Assembly: GCA_046350455.1 (NCBI GenBank)
Contig: JAXMAM010000012.1
Coordinates: 1 to 64,000, forward strand
Direction: 5' to 3'
Source: CAZXGD01 sp046350455
Lineage (GTDB): Bacteria > Planctomycetota > Phycisphaerae > Phycisphaerales > SM1A02
DNA: 64,000 nt
The position numbers were made by a program, and so were the translations under genes. The notes under the pieces were generated by a model. It was not told where the DNA came from. It saw only the letters and a program-made list of their open reading frames with translations, and made no database searches. Shown here piece by piece: positions 33,546 to 41,811 of this stretch (the stretch's first letter is position 1; each line of letters begins with the position of its first letter).

Positions 33546-33997
33546 GTGGGCTCCGTGAGGGGTTGGGTTCGCAAAGGGCGCATTGTAAAGCGGCCCGAAA
33601 CAGCCGTTTCAGCCTCCGCAGCCGGGGTGGCTGGGCTGCCAGCGTGGCCGGTGCCGCCAGCTGCCTGCCGGCGGACTGTTCCAGCCCCTTTGAACTGGAA
33701 CGAGCCATCTGGCAGGGTCTTCTCCAGGGTCACATCCACCACCAGGGCATCCCCAGGGCGGACAAAACTGCCGTACCGGAGGGCCTTCACCCCACCCAGC
33801 ACCATCCGGGGGTGGCCCTTCTTGTCCAGTAGGTGGCGGGCGGCCTGCACCAGCCCCTCCAGCATGAAGACGCCAGGCAGCACATGGAAGGTGGGGAAGT
33901 GGTCCTGCAGGTACTCCTCTGCCAGGGTCACCTGCTTGACCGCCACCACCCGGTCTGGGCCTTCTTCCAGCACAGCATCAATGAGGGCGAAGTGCAT
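33542..33997 (-). CDS. FabZ-like hotdog-fold dehydratase, first copy
   Basis: 151 residues. VTLAEEYLQDHFPTFHVLPG followed by VFMLEGLVQAARHLL carries the FabZ His and Glu positions. The last 40 residues are an alanine/threonine-rich tail outside the fold. It is first of the hotdog-ACP-hotdog unit; a TAGGAT hexamer (minus strand, 34007-34012) ends nine bases before the ATG. Divergent from ftsK. The pathway is not known; no ketosynthase gene is visible in the window. Confidence 0.82.
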   Translation of the reverse strand: MHFALIDAVLEEGPDRVVAVKQVTLAEEYLQDHFPTFHVLPGVFMLEGLVQAARHLLDKKGHPRMVLGGVKALRYGSFVRPGDALVVDVTLEKTLPDGSFQFKGAGTVRRQAAGGTGHAGSPATPAAEAETAVSGRFTMRPLRTQPLTEPT

Positions 33998-34067
33998 GCG
34001 GTGCGCATCCTAGCCCGGCCGCAAAGATCGTTCCGGACCGGGCCCTTTGGCCGATGAACCCCAAGAT

Positions 34068-36674
34068 ATGGCCCGCACGAAGACGACCGAAGGATCGCCC
34101 GTCTCGCACCTGCTCCGCAGCACTGCCTTCAAGCAACGCCTGACCTGGGTTGCGTGGGCTGGCCTTTGCGGCGCGCTGTTCCTGGCCCTGGCCTCGTTCA
34201 ACAGCGCAGACTGGCCCAGCCGGGTGGTGGCGGTGCACAACACCCCCCCAGCCAATCTGCTGGGCAACGCTGGCGCTGCCGTGGCCTACTGGACCTACGG
34301 CGTGCTGGGCTACGGCGTCTGGGCCGTGCTGGCCCTGGCTGTGACCGCACTGGTGGCGACTGCCCGCGGCAGCCAGGTGCAGCACCTGGGCCTGCGCGCG
34401 GTGGGCGCTGCCATCCTGGTGCTGGGCATCGGCGCCATCCACGCCCTGTGGTTCCCCCGCCTGGGGCCTGTGGCTGGCATGGAGGCTGGACTCATCCCCC
34501 AGTGGATCACCGCAGAACTCTCTGCCCGCTTCAGCGGCTTTGCCACCAGCCTCATCCTGCTGGTGGCTGTGGGCGTTGGTGCTGTAGTGGCTGCAGACGA
34601 AGTGGTCTTTGCCATGCCTGGCGCCATCATGCGCGGCCTGGCCTTCCTGGAGCCGGTGTGGCAGGCTGACTACGCCTCCTTCTTTGGCCCCCTCCTGGCC
34701 AAGCTCCGCGGTGGCAGCCCTGCTCCCGTGATGGCTGGCGCTGGGGCCCCCCCCTCCCCTGCTGCGCGCAGCACCCGCCTGAAGCCAGCCAACGTGCGCG
34801 TCATTGAGGAAGAAGAGGAAGAGTCCGACGAGGAGGTCGAGGACGCAGACCACACCGACGAGGTGGAGGAGGACGAAGAGACCGACGAAGCCGAGGACGT
34901 GGAGGAAACGGACGAGGACGAGGACGAGGACGAGGAGGAGCAGGACGAGGACACAGAAGAAGAGGACGCCGAGGACGCCGAAGACGCTGCGACAGAGGCC
35001 GAATCTCCCACCCGCGCGGCCCTGAGCGAGGAGGAGCTCCGCTCCAAGATCGCCCGGCTGCCCGTCCGCATGGCCAGCGTGGCCAAGACTGTGGCCCGCG
35101 ACGAGGACATCCCGCGCGCCGAAAACTACGAGGGCTACCAGTTCCCCACCCTGGACCTGCTGGAGAACCCAGAGGGCAACCACAGCGAGCAGATCGAGGA
35201 CTTTGTCCGCAGCCAGGCCCAGAAGCTGGAGCAGACGCTGCAGACCTTTGAGATCGAAGGCGAGGTCACGGGCATCGAGAGCGGCCCCGTGGTCACCCTG
35301 TACAGCGTGGAGCTGGCCCCCGGCACCCGCGCGGCCCGCCTGCAGACCATCGCCATGGACATCGCCCGCGCGCTCAGCGCCCCCAACGTGCGCATCATCC
35401 CCAACATGGCTGGCCGCACCGCGGTGGGCATCGAGGTGCCCAACCGTCAGAAGGAGAAGGTGCGCCTGAAGGAGCTGATGAGTGGCCCCGCTGCAGAAGG
35501 CATGGCCCTGCCCATGTTCCTGGGCAAGGACAGCGCTGGCGAAGCGCTGGTGGTGGACCTGGCCAAGCAGCCCCACATGCTCATCGCTGGCACCACAGGC
35601 AGCGGCAAGAGCGTGTGCATGAACACCATCATCATGAGCTGGCTCTACACCAAGCGCCCAGATGAGCTGAAGCTCTGCCTGGTGGACCCCAAGATGGTGG
35701 AGATGAGCCAGTTCAGCGACATCCCGCACCTGATGTGCCCGGTCATCACCGACATGGAGAAGGCCGCCGGCATCCTGGAGTGGGCGGTCAACAAGATGGA
35801 GGAGCGCTACGAGCTCCTGAAGCGCGCGGCTGTCAAGGACATCCGCAGCTACAACGAGCTGACCGAAGAGGAGCTGAAGGAGCGCGTGCAGCCCGTGGGC
35901 GACCTGGACTGGGCCCGCACCCCCAAGAAGCTGCACTACATGGTGTTCGTCATTGACGAGCTGGCTGACCTGATGATGCAGCACAAGGAGGTGGAGACCT
36001 TCATCGTGCGCATCGCCCAGAAGGCCCGCGCGGTGGGCATGCACCTGGTGCTGGCCACGCAGCGCCCGCAGGCCAACGTGGTCACTGGCCTCATCAAGAG
36101 CAACATGCCCTGCCGCGTCAGCTTCAAGGTGGCGTCGGCCATGGACAGCCGCATCGTGCTGGACCAGAAGGGCGGTGAACTGCTGCTGGGCCACGGCGAC
36201 ATGCTGGTGGTCACCCCCAACAGCAGCGAGGTGCGCCGCGCCCAGGGCACGCTGGTCACCGACCGCGAGACCCGCGGCGTGGCCAAGTTCCTGAAGGACG
36301 TGGCAGCGCCTACCTTCGAGCGCACGCTGGTGGCCATCAAGGGGCCAGGCAGCGCACAGGAGTCACAGGGTGCTGAGGGCGGCCTGGCTGCCAGCGAGCG
36401 CGATCCGCTGTTTGACCGCGCAGTGGAGATCATGATCGAGAGCGGCCGCGGCAGCGTGAGCCTGCTGCAGCGCCGCATGGCCATCGGCTACGGCCGCGCC
36501 AGCCGTCTGGTGGATCAGATGGCCCAGGCTGGCATCGTGGGCGAGCACAAGGGTGCGGTGCACCGCGACGTGCTCCTCACCATGGAAGACTGGAAGCGCA
36601 TGAAGGCCATGGAGGCCGGCGAAGGCGCAGACGAAGGCAGCAGCGCTACCGAAGCAGAAGAATGTTCAGAGTGA
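34068..36674 (+). CDS. ftsK: DNA translocase FtsK/SpoIIIE family
   Basis: 868 residues. Four membrane segments lie in the first 200 residues. An extremely acidic linker follows (about 244-309, roughly three quarters Asp/Glu). The motor domain has GTTGSGKSVCMN (Walker A, about 510) and FVIDELADLMM (Walker B), and the C-terminal gamma domain starts near 780 (LFDRAVEIMIESGRGSVSLL). It pumps chromosomal DNA at the division septum and, through gamma, reads KOPS-type sites. The frame is open to 34047 but MARTKTTEG at 34068 is the better start. The 3' end overlaps the convergent CPBP gene by 29 bases. Confidence 0.95.
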   Translation: MARTKTTEGSPVSHLLRSTAFKQRLTWVAWAGLCGALFLALASFNSADWPSRVVAVHNTPPANLLGNAGAAVAYWTYGVLGYGVWAVLALAVTALVATARGSQVQHLGLRAVGAAILVLGIGAIHALWFPRLGPVAGMEAGLIPQWITAELSARFSGFATSLILLVAVGVGAVVAADEVVFAMPGAIMRGLAFLEPVWQADYASFFGPLLAKLRGGSPAPVMAGAGAPPSPAARSTRLKPANVRVIEEEEEESDEEVEDADHTDEVEEDEETDEAEDVEETDEDEDEDEEEQDEDTEEEDAEDAEDAATEAESPTRAALSEEELRSKIARLPVRMASVAKTVARDEDIPRAENYEGYQFPTLDLLENPEGNHSEQIEDFVRSQAQKLEQTLQTFEIEGEVTGIESGPVVTLYSVELAPGTRAARLQTIAMDIARALSAPNVRIIPNMAGRTAVGIEVPNRQKEKVRLKELMSGPAAEGMALPMFLGKDSAGEALVVDLAKQPHMLIAGTTGSGKSVCMNTIIMSWLYTKRPDELKLCLVDPKMVEMSQFSDIPHLMCPVITDMEKAAGILEWAVNKMEERYELLKRAAVKDIRSYNELTEEELKERVQPVGDLDWARTPKKLHYMVFVIDELADLMMQHKEVETFIVRIAQKARAVGMHLVLATQRPQANVVTGLIKSNMPCRVSFKVASAMDSRIVLDQKGGELLLGHGDMLVVTPNSSEVRRAQGTLVTDRETRGVAKFLKDVAAPTFERTLVAIKGPGSAQESQGAEGGLAASERDPLFDRAVEIMIESGRGSVSLLQRRMAIGYGRASRLVDQMAQAGIVGEHKGAVHRDVLLTMEDWKRMKAMEAGEGADEGSSATEAEECSE

Positions 36675-38172
36675 TCATGATGCCGTTGTTGATGGCGTGA
36701 GCCCACATGCCCGGGAGGATGGTCCCCCGCCATTCGCGCATCAGGCAGAAGGCCACTGCCAGCGCACCAAGCACCGGCACAAAGATCAGCCCCTGCGGAT
36801 GGATGGCTGCAAACACCACGCTGGACACCAGCGTGGCCACAGCGCCAGCACCCAGGGCGCCCACCCACGGACCCCAGGTGGCGCGCAGGTTCTGGTAGAG
36901 CGCGCCGCGAAAGAACAGCTCCTCAAAGAGCGGCGCGCACACCGCTGCCACCACATACGTGAGCGCCAGGCCAAACCAGCCAGAATCGCTCACGATCTGC
37001 TGGATGGGGTGCGATGCCTTCAGGCTGGAGCTGCCAGAAATGGCCAGAAGCACAAACACAACGCACAGCCCCACGATCAAGAGCGCCACAGCCATGAAGT
37101 AGCAGACCACGCCCCACAGAAGATCAGAGAGCCTGGGCCGGGTGAGGCCCGTGTCTGCAGCGAACTGCTTCCAGCCGATGCCCAGCATGCGCGCGGCCCA
37201 CAGCGCAATGCCGCAGCTGACCACGCTGCCCAGAATGGAGATGCTCAGCGCCACTTCAGGTGACGCTGGCCCCATGAACCACGACGGCCCCTTGTGCAGC
37301 AGAAAGAAGGAGCCCATCCAGATGGCGAAGACCGCGGCGTACCTGCCTGCGGGAGCTGTGGATGGCTGCACGCCAACCAGTCGGCCCTGGATGCCCAGCA
37401 CCGCCATCACGCCCAGCGCCACAAAGCCAAGGAGCGCCACCAGGATGCCCAGCACCACCACCGCTCCAAGCGCCACCACGCTCACAATGCCCTGGCCCGC
37501 CAAGGCGTCCTGGGTCTTCACATCGTTGGTGGCCATGGCCACCAGCGACTCCCCTGCGGAACCCAGCTCGGACTTCAGCATGTGCACCTGCGCGTCTGTC
37601 AGCGCGGTGGGGCCAGCGTGCCCACTGGCGATCGCATCCAGTGCTGTGTTCACATCCTTGACCAGCGTGTCGAACTCTGGAAAGGTCTTGGCCCTGCCAG
37701 ACGCGATGCGCGCTTCCAGATCCGCCACCGCCTTCTTGGCGTCCTCCACCTTGCCCAAGCGGGCCAGCACCACCGCGCAACCCAGTTCGCCGCCTGGCTC
37801 CACATCCTTCAGCATGTCGTTGACTGATCCACCCAATGCCGATAACTGCATCGCGAACTGCGCGTTCGAAGCAGCCTGTCCGCTGGCGGGAGCCTGGGAG
37901 TCGGCTGGAGCCTTTCCGTTGGCTGGAGCGCTTCCATCTGTGGGCGTGGTGCCAGCAATGTTGGCAATGCGCAGCAGGATGCTCACTTGCGGCGACACCG
38001 CTGCATTCACCGTGGGCACGCCTTGTGGCACAGCTGCGTCAAAAGTGCCGTTTTGAGCCAGGAACACCACCATCAAGGCCACGATCGCCAGCCAGGAGAG
38101 CAGGTTGGCTGGAGACCACGGCGGAGCGGCTTGCAACTGCGGTTCTGCGGACGTAGGGTCCGGGGTGTTCAT
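36646..38172 (-). CDS. CPBP-family intramembrane protease with periplasmic-type insert
   Basis: 508 residues. One N-terminal membrane segment (about 23-40), a mainly hydrophilic region to about 215 with an Ala/Pro-rich stretch (GSAPANGKAPADSQAPASG), then about eight membrane segments. The CAAX/CPBP motifs are FEELFFRGALYQ, FAAIHPQGL and GMWAHAINNG. The family includes prenyl-protein proteases and immunity-like proteins; here the target is unknown. A TACCTT hexamer (minus strand, 38181-38186) lies eight bases before the ATG. Confidence 0.85.
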   Translation of the reverse strand: MNTPDPTSAEPQLQAAPPWSPANLLSWLAIVALMVVFLAQNGTFDAAVPQGVPTVNAAVSPQVSILLRIANIAGTTPTDGSAPANGKAPADSQAPASGQAASNAQFAMQLSALGGSVNDMLKDVEPGGELGCAVVLARLGKVEDAKKAVADLEARIASGRAKTFPEFDTLVKDVNTALDAIASGHAGPTALTDAQVHMLKSELGSAGESLVAMATNDVKTQDALAGQGIVSVVALGAVVVLGILVALLGFVALGVMAVLGIQGRLVGVQPSTAPAGRYAAVFAIWMGSFFLLHKGPSWFMGPASPEVALSISILGSVVSCGIALWAARMLGIGWKQFAADTGLTRPRLSDLLWGVVCYFMAVALLIVGLCVVFVLLAISGSSSLKASHPIQQIVSDSGWFGLALTYVVAAVCAPLFEELFFRGALYQNLRATWGPWVGALGAGAVATLVSSVVFAAIHPQGLIFVPVLGALAVAFCLMREWRGTILPGMWAHAINNGIMITLNILLLR

Positions 38173-38202
38173 GGGGAGGCAAGGTACCGCCGCCCGGTGG
38201 GG

Positions 38203-38230
38203 TTGACTGATACGGCAAAAACCCTATCCT
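38203..38230 (+). promoter_or_regulatory. Promoter of rplM-rpsI
   Basis: TTGACT (38203-38208), a 16-base spacer, TATCCT (38225-38230). This is the second-best -35/-10 pair in the window after rpsP. The leader to the ATG at 38279 is about 40 bases. The divergent CPBP promoter is 17 bases upstream. Confidence 0.65.
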
Positions 38231-38278
38231 TGGCGATTCTCCACCCCACGCCGGGGTGGGCTTTGAAGGACCCGCACC

Positions 38279-38728
38279 ATGCCCCGTCAGACTACGCATC
38301 TCAAGGCCGCTGAAGTCAACCCAACCTGGCACGTTGTGGATGCCGATGGCTTGATCCTTGGCCGCCTTGCCACCGAAGTGGCGACGGTCCTCATGGGCAA
38401 GCACCGCCCCAACTACACCCCCAACGTGATGGGTGGCGACTGCGTCATCGTGACCAACGCTGCCAAGATCAAGTTGACGGGCAACAAGGCTGCGCAGAAG
38501 ACCCTGCGCCGCTGGAGCGGCTACCCAGGTGGCCTGCGGGTGCGCACCTACGAGACGCTGCTGGCCACCAAGCCAGAGCTGGTGGTGGAAGAAGCCATCA
38601 CCCGCATGCTGCCCCGCGGCCGGCTTGGCCGCCGCATCCGCCGCAACCTGCGCGTGGTTGCTGGCACGGATCACGGCCACACGGCCCAGCAGCCCAAGGC
38701 GCTGGACGTGCCAGGCGCCCGCCGCTGA
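38279..38728 (+). CDS. rplM: 50S ribosomal protein L13
   Basis: 149 residues. WHVVDADGLILGRLATEVA, MGKHRPNYTPNVMGGDCVIV and MLPRGRLGRRIRRNLRV identify uL13, an early assembly protein of the large subunit. The C-terminus is slightly short and ends in QQPKALDVPGARR. It leads the usual rplM-rpsI pair, 28 bases before rpsI. Confidence 0.97.
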   Translation: MPRQTTHLKAAEVNPTWHVVDADGLILGRLATEVATVLMGKHRPNYTPNVMGGDCVIVTNAAKIKLTGNKAAQKTLRRWSGYPGGLRVRTYETLLATKPELVVEEAITRMLPRGRLGRRIRRNLRVVAGTDHGHTAQQPKALDVPGARR

Positions 38729-38756
38729 GCAACCCTGAGATCCAGGAACAGACCAC

Positions 38757-39197
38757 ATGACCACTGACACCACCGTCGCTGCAAAGACCACCACCAAGGG
38801 CCCTGATGCCAAGGGTTGGTTCTGGGGTACCGGCCGCCGCAAGACTGCCATCGCTCGCGTGCGCGTGCGCCCCGGCTCTGGCGACATCAAGATGAACGAC
38901 AAGGCCCTCGAGGACTACCTGACCGAAGACGCAGACCGCAAGGCTGTGCTGTCGGTGCTCGAGAAGACCAGCACCAAGGGCAAGGTGGATGTGACCGCCG
39001 GCCTGGTGGGCGGCGGCTTCACTGGCCAGGCTGGCGCCATGGTCATGGGCCTGGCCCGTGCGCTGATGGCCTACGACACCACGCTGGAACCCATCCTGCG
39101 CGAGAACGGCTTCTTGACCCGCGACGCCCGCAAGGTGGAGCGCAAGAAGTACGGCCAGGCTGGCGCCCGTCGTCGCTACCAGTTCAGCAAGCGCTAA
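38757..39197 (+). CDS. rpsI: 30S ribosomal protein S9
   Basis: 146 residues. WGTGRRKTAIARVRVRPGSG, GGGFTGQAGAMVMGLARAL and the basic end KYGQAGARRRYQFSKR are uS9 features; the last residues reach the P-site tRNA. The first 20 residues are a Thr/Lys-rich extension. The stop overlaps the convergent multi-HTH gene by four bases. Confidence 0.97.
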   Translation: MTTDTTVAAKTTTKGPDAKGWFWGTGRRKTAIARVRVRPGSGDIKMNDKALEDYLTEDADRKAVLSVLEKTSTKGKVDVTAGLVGGGFTGQAGAMVMGLARALMAYDTTLEPILRENGFLTRDARKVERKKYGQAGARRRYQFSKR

Positions 39198-40885
39198 TCG
39201 CGCTGCTGGGCGCGTGCGCGCGCGACAATTCGAACCCCTCCAAGCGCGGCGTACAGCCGCGCTTGTGCCATGGGGACCGCAGCAGGCAGGAGCGCAGCCA
39301 GTTCTTCCACGGTGGCGGGCGGTGCGCCATCCAGGCCAAAGCGCCTGCGCACCAGGAGCGCGTGCTGCGGCTCCAGCGCCAGCAGGCAGTGGTGCCATGC
39401 GTCGCCGCTGGCAAGCCAGGCCATCCACGGTGCAGCGGTGGCGGCGTGCACGTGCGGCGGCGTGCTGGTGACCACGTGCAGCACATCGCCGCGCAGGAGC
39501 AGGCGCTCCACAGCCAGCGCAGCAGCGCGCGTGGGGTGCACTTCATCCAGCGTCACCGTGGCCAGCGTGTGGAAGTCCAGCGCGTGGCCCATCTCGCGGA
39601 TGGCGCACGCAGCCCACCGCCACTGGAGCTCTGGCGGCAGGCTGGCCCATGGCGCGCCCAGGTGCTGCGCCACGCGGGCCAGCGCGTCTGGCAGCGCGCG
39701 CTCCACCAGAGCGCGGCGCAGGCGGTACGCCCAGCGCAGGTCGCGCTCAGCGCTGTCCAGCACAGCGGGCTGAGGCCGGGCGCGTTGCCCCACGCTGCGC
39801 TGCACCCGCCACAACAGATAGTGCTGGGCGGCCAGGAGCGCCAGCTCGCTGCCTAGGCCGGCAGCGCTTCCGTGCTGCGCTGCGCCTCCACCCTGCTTGC
39901 GCGCGCCAGACGCCCGCGCAGACGCCAGCTGCGGGCGCGGCAACGTCCAGGGGCCTGCAGGAAGGCTGGTGCGCACCGCTGCTGGAGCCAGGAGCGTGGC
40001 CGCAGCATCTGGCAGCGCAAAGGTGGGGCGCTCAAGCGGCCGGGCGTGCGCTGCTGCGCGGCGCAGGCACAGCAGGCGGCCGCGCTCCACGGCCCTGCCG
40101 CACGCCGCCACGCTCACATGGAGCCGCGGTGCCAGCACCTGCGGCGCAAAGCCCTGCTGCCACGCGCGCGCCACCATGCGGGCACGATCATCTGTCAGGC
40201 GCGGGTGCGCAGCGCCGTCCCGCACCGGGCCACCACCAGCGCCATGGCCGCGCTCCAGTGCACGCCGGATGGTGCGCGCGCTGCGGCCTGTCTGCGGCGC
40301 AAGCGCTTCCGCCACCTGCTGCACTGTGCTCCCGCCCTCCGCCAGCATGGCCTGCGCCTGGGTGGCCAGCGCCGCGCGCTCGTCTGGCGTCAGGCGGCCC
40401 GTGCGAGCCGCACGCTGGACCAACGCTGCATGACGGGCTGCAAAGTCGCGCAGCACCTCTGCAAACACCACCAGCTGCGGTCCATCAGGCATGTCCGCCC
40501 AGTGGCACATCAATCCTCGCTGCCGGTAGCGGCCCAGCGTCACGCGGGAGACACCCAGTGTGCTGGCGGCCTCGTTCAGCGTGAGCGCGCCTCCGCGGAG
40601 GTCACGAGCCAGCGGCGCGCGCGCTGTGGCCCGCTCCACAAAGGTGACCAGGTCCTCCAGCAGCGCCTGCCCCACCACCACGCCGCTGTCCTGCGCCACG
40701 TCTGGCCGATACCGCGTGATCCGCGCCAGCACCAGCTCCTCTGGATACGCCTGCTCCAGCTGGATGTCCGCTGCAAAGGCCTCTGCGTCTGCGGCCATGC
40801 GGGCCAGCGTGGCAGCGGGCGCATACCGCAGCTCCTCCCACATGCGGGCCACCGCCTGCGTGCGGAATCCGCGGGCGCGGCGCAT
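39194..40885 (-). CDS. Large multi-HTH protein with a sigma-region-4-like end
   Basis: 563 residues, not a family I can name. HTH-like segments: LTLNEAASTLGVSRVTLGRY (about 105-125), STVQQVAEALAPQTGRSART (about 190-210), and a third around 240-265 with APQVLAPRLHVSVAACGRAV. The C-terminus has LEPQHALLVRRRFGLDGAPP followed by TVEELAALL, which resembles the sigma-70 region 4 turn (RFGLxG plus an HTH). The N-terminus to about 100 is helical. It may be a diverged sigma factor or a regulator. It starts two bases after the mqnA stop, so it is probably co-transcribed with mqnA. An earlier in-frame start inside mqnA is possible. Confidence 0.7.
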   Translation of the reverse strand: MRRARGFRTQAVARMWEELRYAPAATLARMAADAEAFAADIQLEQAYPEELVLARITRYRPDVAQDSGVVVGQALLEDLVTFVERATARAPLARDLRGGALTLNEAASTLGVSRVTLGRYRQRGLMCHWADMPDGPQLVVFAEVLRDFAARHAALVQRAARTGRLTPDERAALATQAQAMLAEGGSTVQQVAEALAPQTGRSARTIRRALERGHGAGGGPVRDGAAHPRLTDDRARMVARAWQQGFAPQVLAPRLHVSVAACGRAVERGRLLCLRRAAAHARPLERPTFALPDAAATLLAPAAVRTSLPAGPWTLPRPQLASARASGARKQGGGAAQHGSAAGLGSELALLAAQHYLLWRVQRSVGQRARPQPAVLDSAERDLRWAYRLRRALVERALPDALARVAQHLGAPWASLPPELQWRWAACAIREMGHALDFHTLATVTLDEVHPTRAAALAVERLLLRGDVLHVVTSTPPHVHAATAAPWMAWLASGDAWHHCLLALEPQHALLVRRRFGLDGAPPATVEELAALLPAAVPMAQARLYAALGGVRIVARARAQQRD

Positions 40886-40887
40886 GC

Positions 40888-41772
40888 CTACCACGCAAAG
40901 GTGCGCACGGGCTGTGCAGTGCTGCACACGCCAGCGTTCACGCACTCCTGGAAGAACCGGTCCAGTCCCTGCGCAGCCTGCGGCGTGAAGTCAAAGCGCA
41001 GCATGCTGCGCAGGTACTCCAGCGCCAGCGGCGCCGGCCAGCCGTGCTGGGCGGCGTGCTGGGCCACGATCTGCCCCAGCCGTTCCTGGTTGTGCCGGCG
41101 CTGGTGGTCCAGCACGCGCGCCGCGGTGCGCACGCGCGCCTCCTGCTGCGGGTCAAGGTCCGCCCGCGCAAACCACCCGGCAAACACAAAGGGGAGGCCA
41201 GTCCAGTCGAACCACGCCTGGCCCAGATCCAGCTGGTGCGCCCACTCGCTGTCTGGTGGCGCGTCGTTCACCACCTTGTCGCCGATCAGGAGCATGGCGT
41301 CTGTGTCGGGGCGGCGCGGACCATGCGCGCGGTCGTAGTCCACCTGCGTGGGGGCTGCGCCGTAGCGCTGCCGCAGGATCACCTGCGCCAGGGCGCGGGA
41401 GGTGTGGCTCTCCTGGTCTGCAGCCAGCGTGCGCACCTGCGCAAACGGAACGCGCGCGTACAGCCGCACGGTGTGCGTGCGCCCGCAGCAGCCCAGCATC
41501 CCCACAGGCACCAGCTGCAGGGGCACAGCGCTGCGCTGGTAGTCCACAGCAGAGCACAGCGCCAGATCCACCACGCCATCTGCCAGCAGTCCAGAAAGCA
41601 GCGCTGGCACCTCGGCGTGCAGGTGCAGGTTGGCCAGCTTCTCAAGCCCAGCGATCAATGGCAGCGTGTTCAGGTAGCTCACCACGCCAACGCGCGCCAC
41701 CTGGGGGCGCGCCAGCGGGCGTGCGGCATGCGGGGCGGCAGCAACAGGGGTCGCGGTCACAGCTGTGCTCAC
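40888..41772 (-). CDS. mqnA: Chorismate dehydratase MqnA (futalosine menaquinone pathway)
   Basis: 294 residues. VARVGVVSYLNTLPLIAGLE, DLALCSAVDYQRS, LLIGDKVVNDAPP and the DLGQAWFDWTGLPFVFAGW core fit MqnA, a periplasmic-binding-protein fold that dehydrates chorismate to 3-enolpyruvyl-benzoate in the first step of the futalosine route. I choose the GTG at 41772: a TACCCT hexamer (minus strand, 41779-41784) ends six bases upstream, which would make it leaderless. A GTG at 41799 gives nine more residues. No other mqn gene is in view. alr precedes it by 39 bases. Confidence 0.92.
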   Translation of the reverse strand: MSTAVTATPVAAAPHAARPLARPQVARVGVVSYLNTLPLIAGLEKLANLHLHAEVPALLSGLLADGVVDLALCSAVDYQRSAVPLQLVPVGMLGCCGRTHTVRLYARVPFAQVRTLAADQESHTSRALAQVILRQRYGAAPTQVDYDRAHGPRRPDTDAMLLIGDKVVNDAPPDSEWAHQLDLGQAWFDWTGLPFVFAGWFARADLDPQQEARVRTAARVLDHQRRHNQERLGQIVAQHAAQHGWPAPLALEYLRSMLRFDFTPQAAQGLDRFFQECVNAGVCSTAQPVRTFAW

Positions 41773-41811
41773 CCTGCAAGGGTAGCACCCATCATCCACA
41801 CGCTGCGGCTG

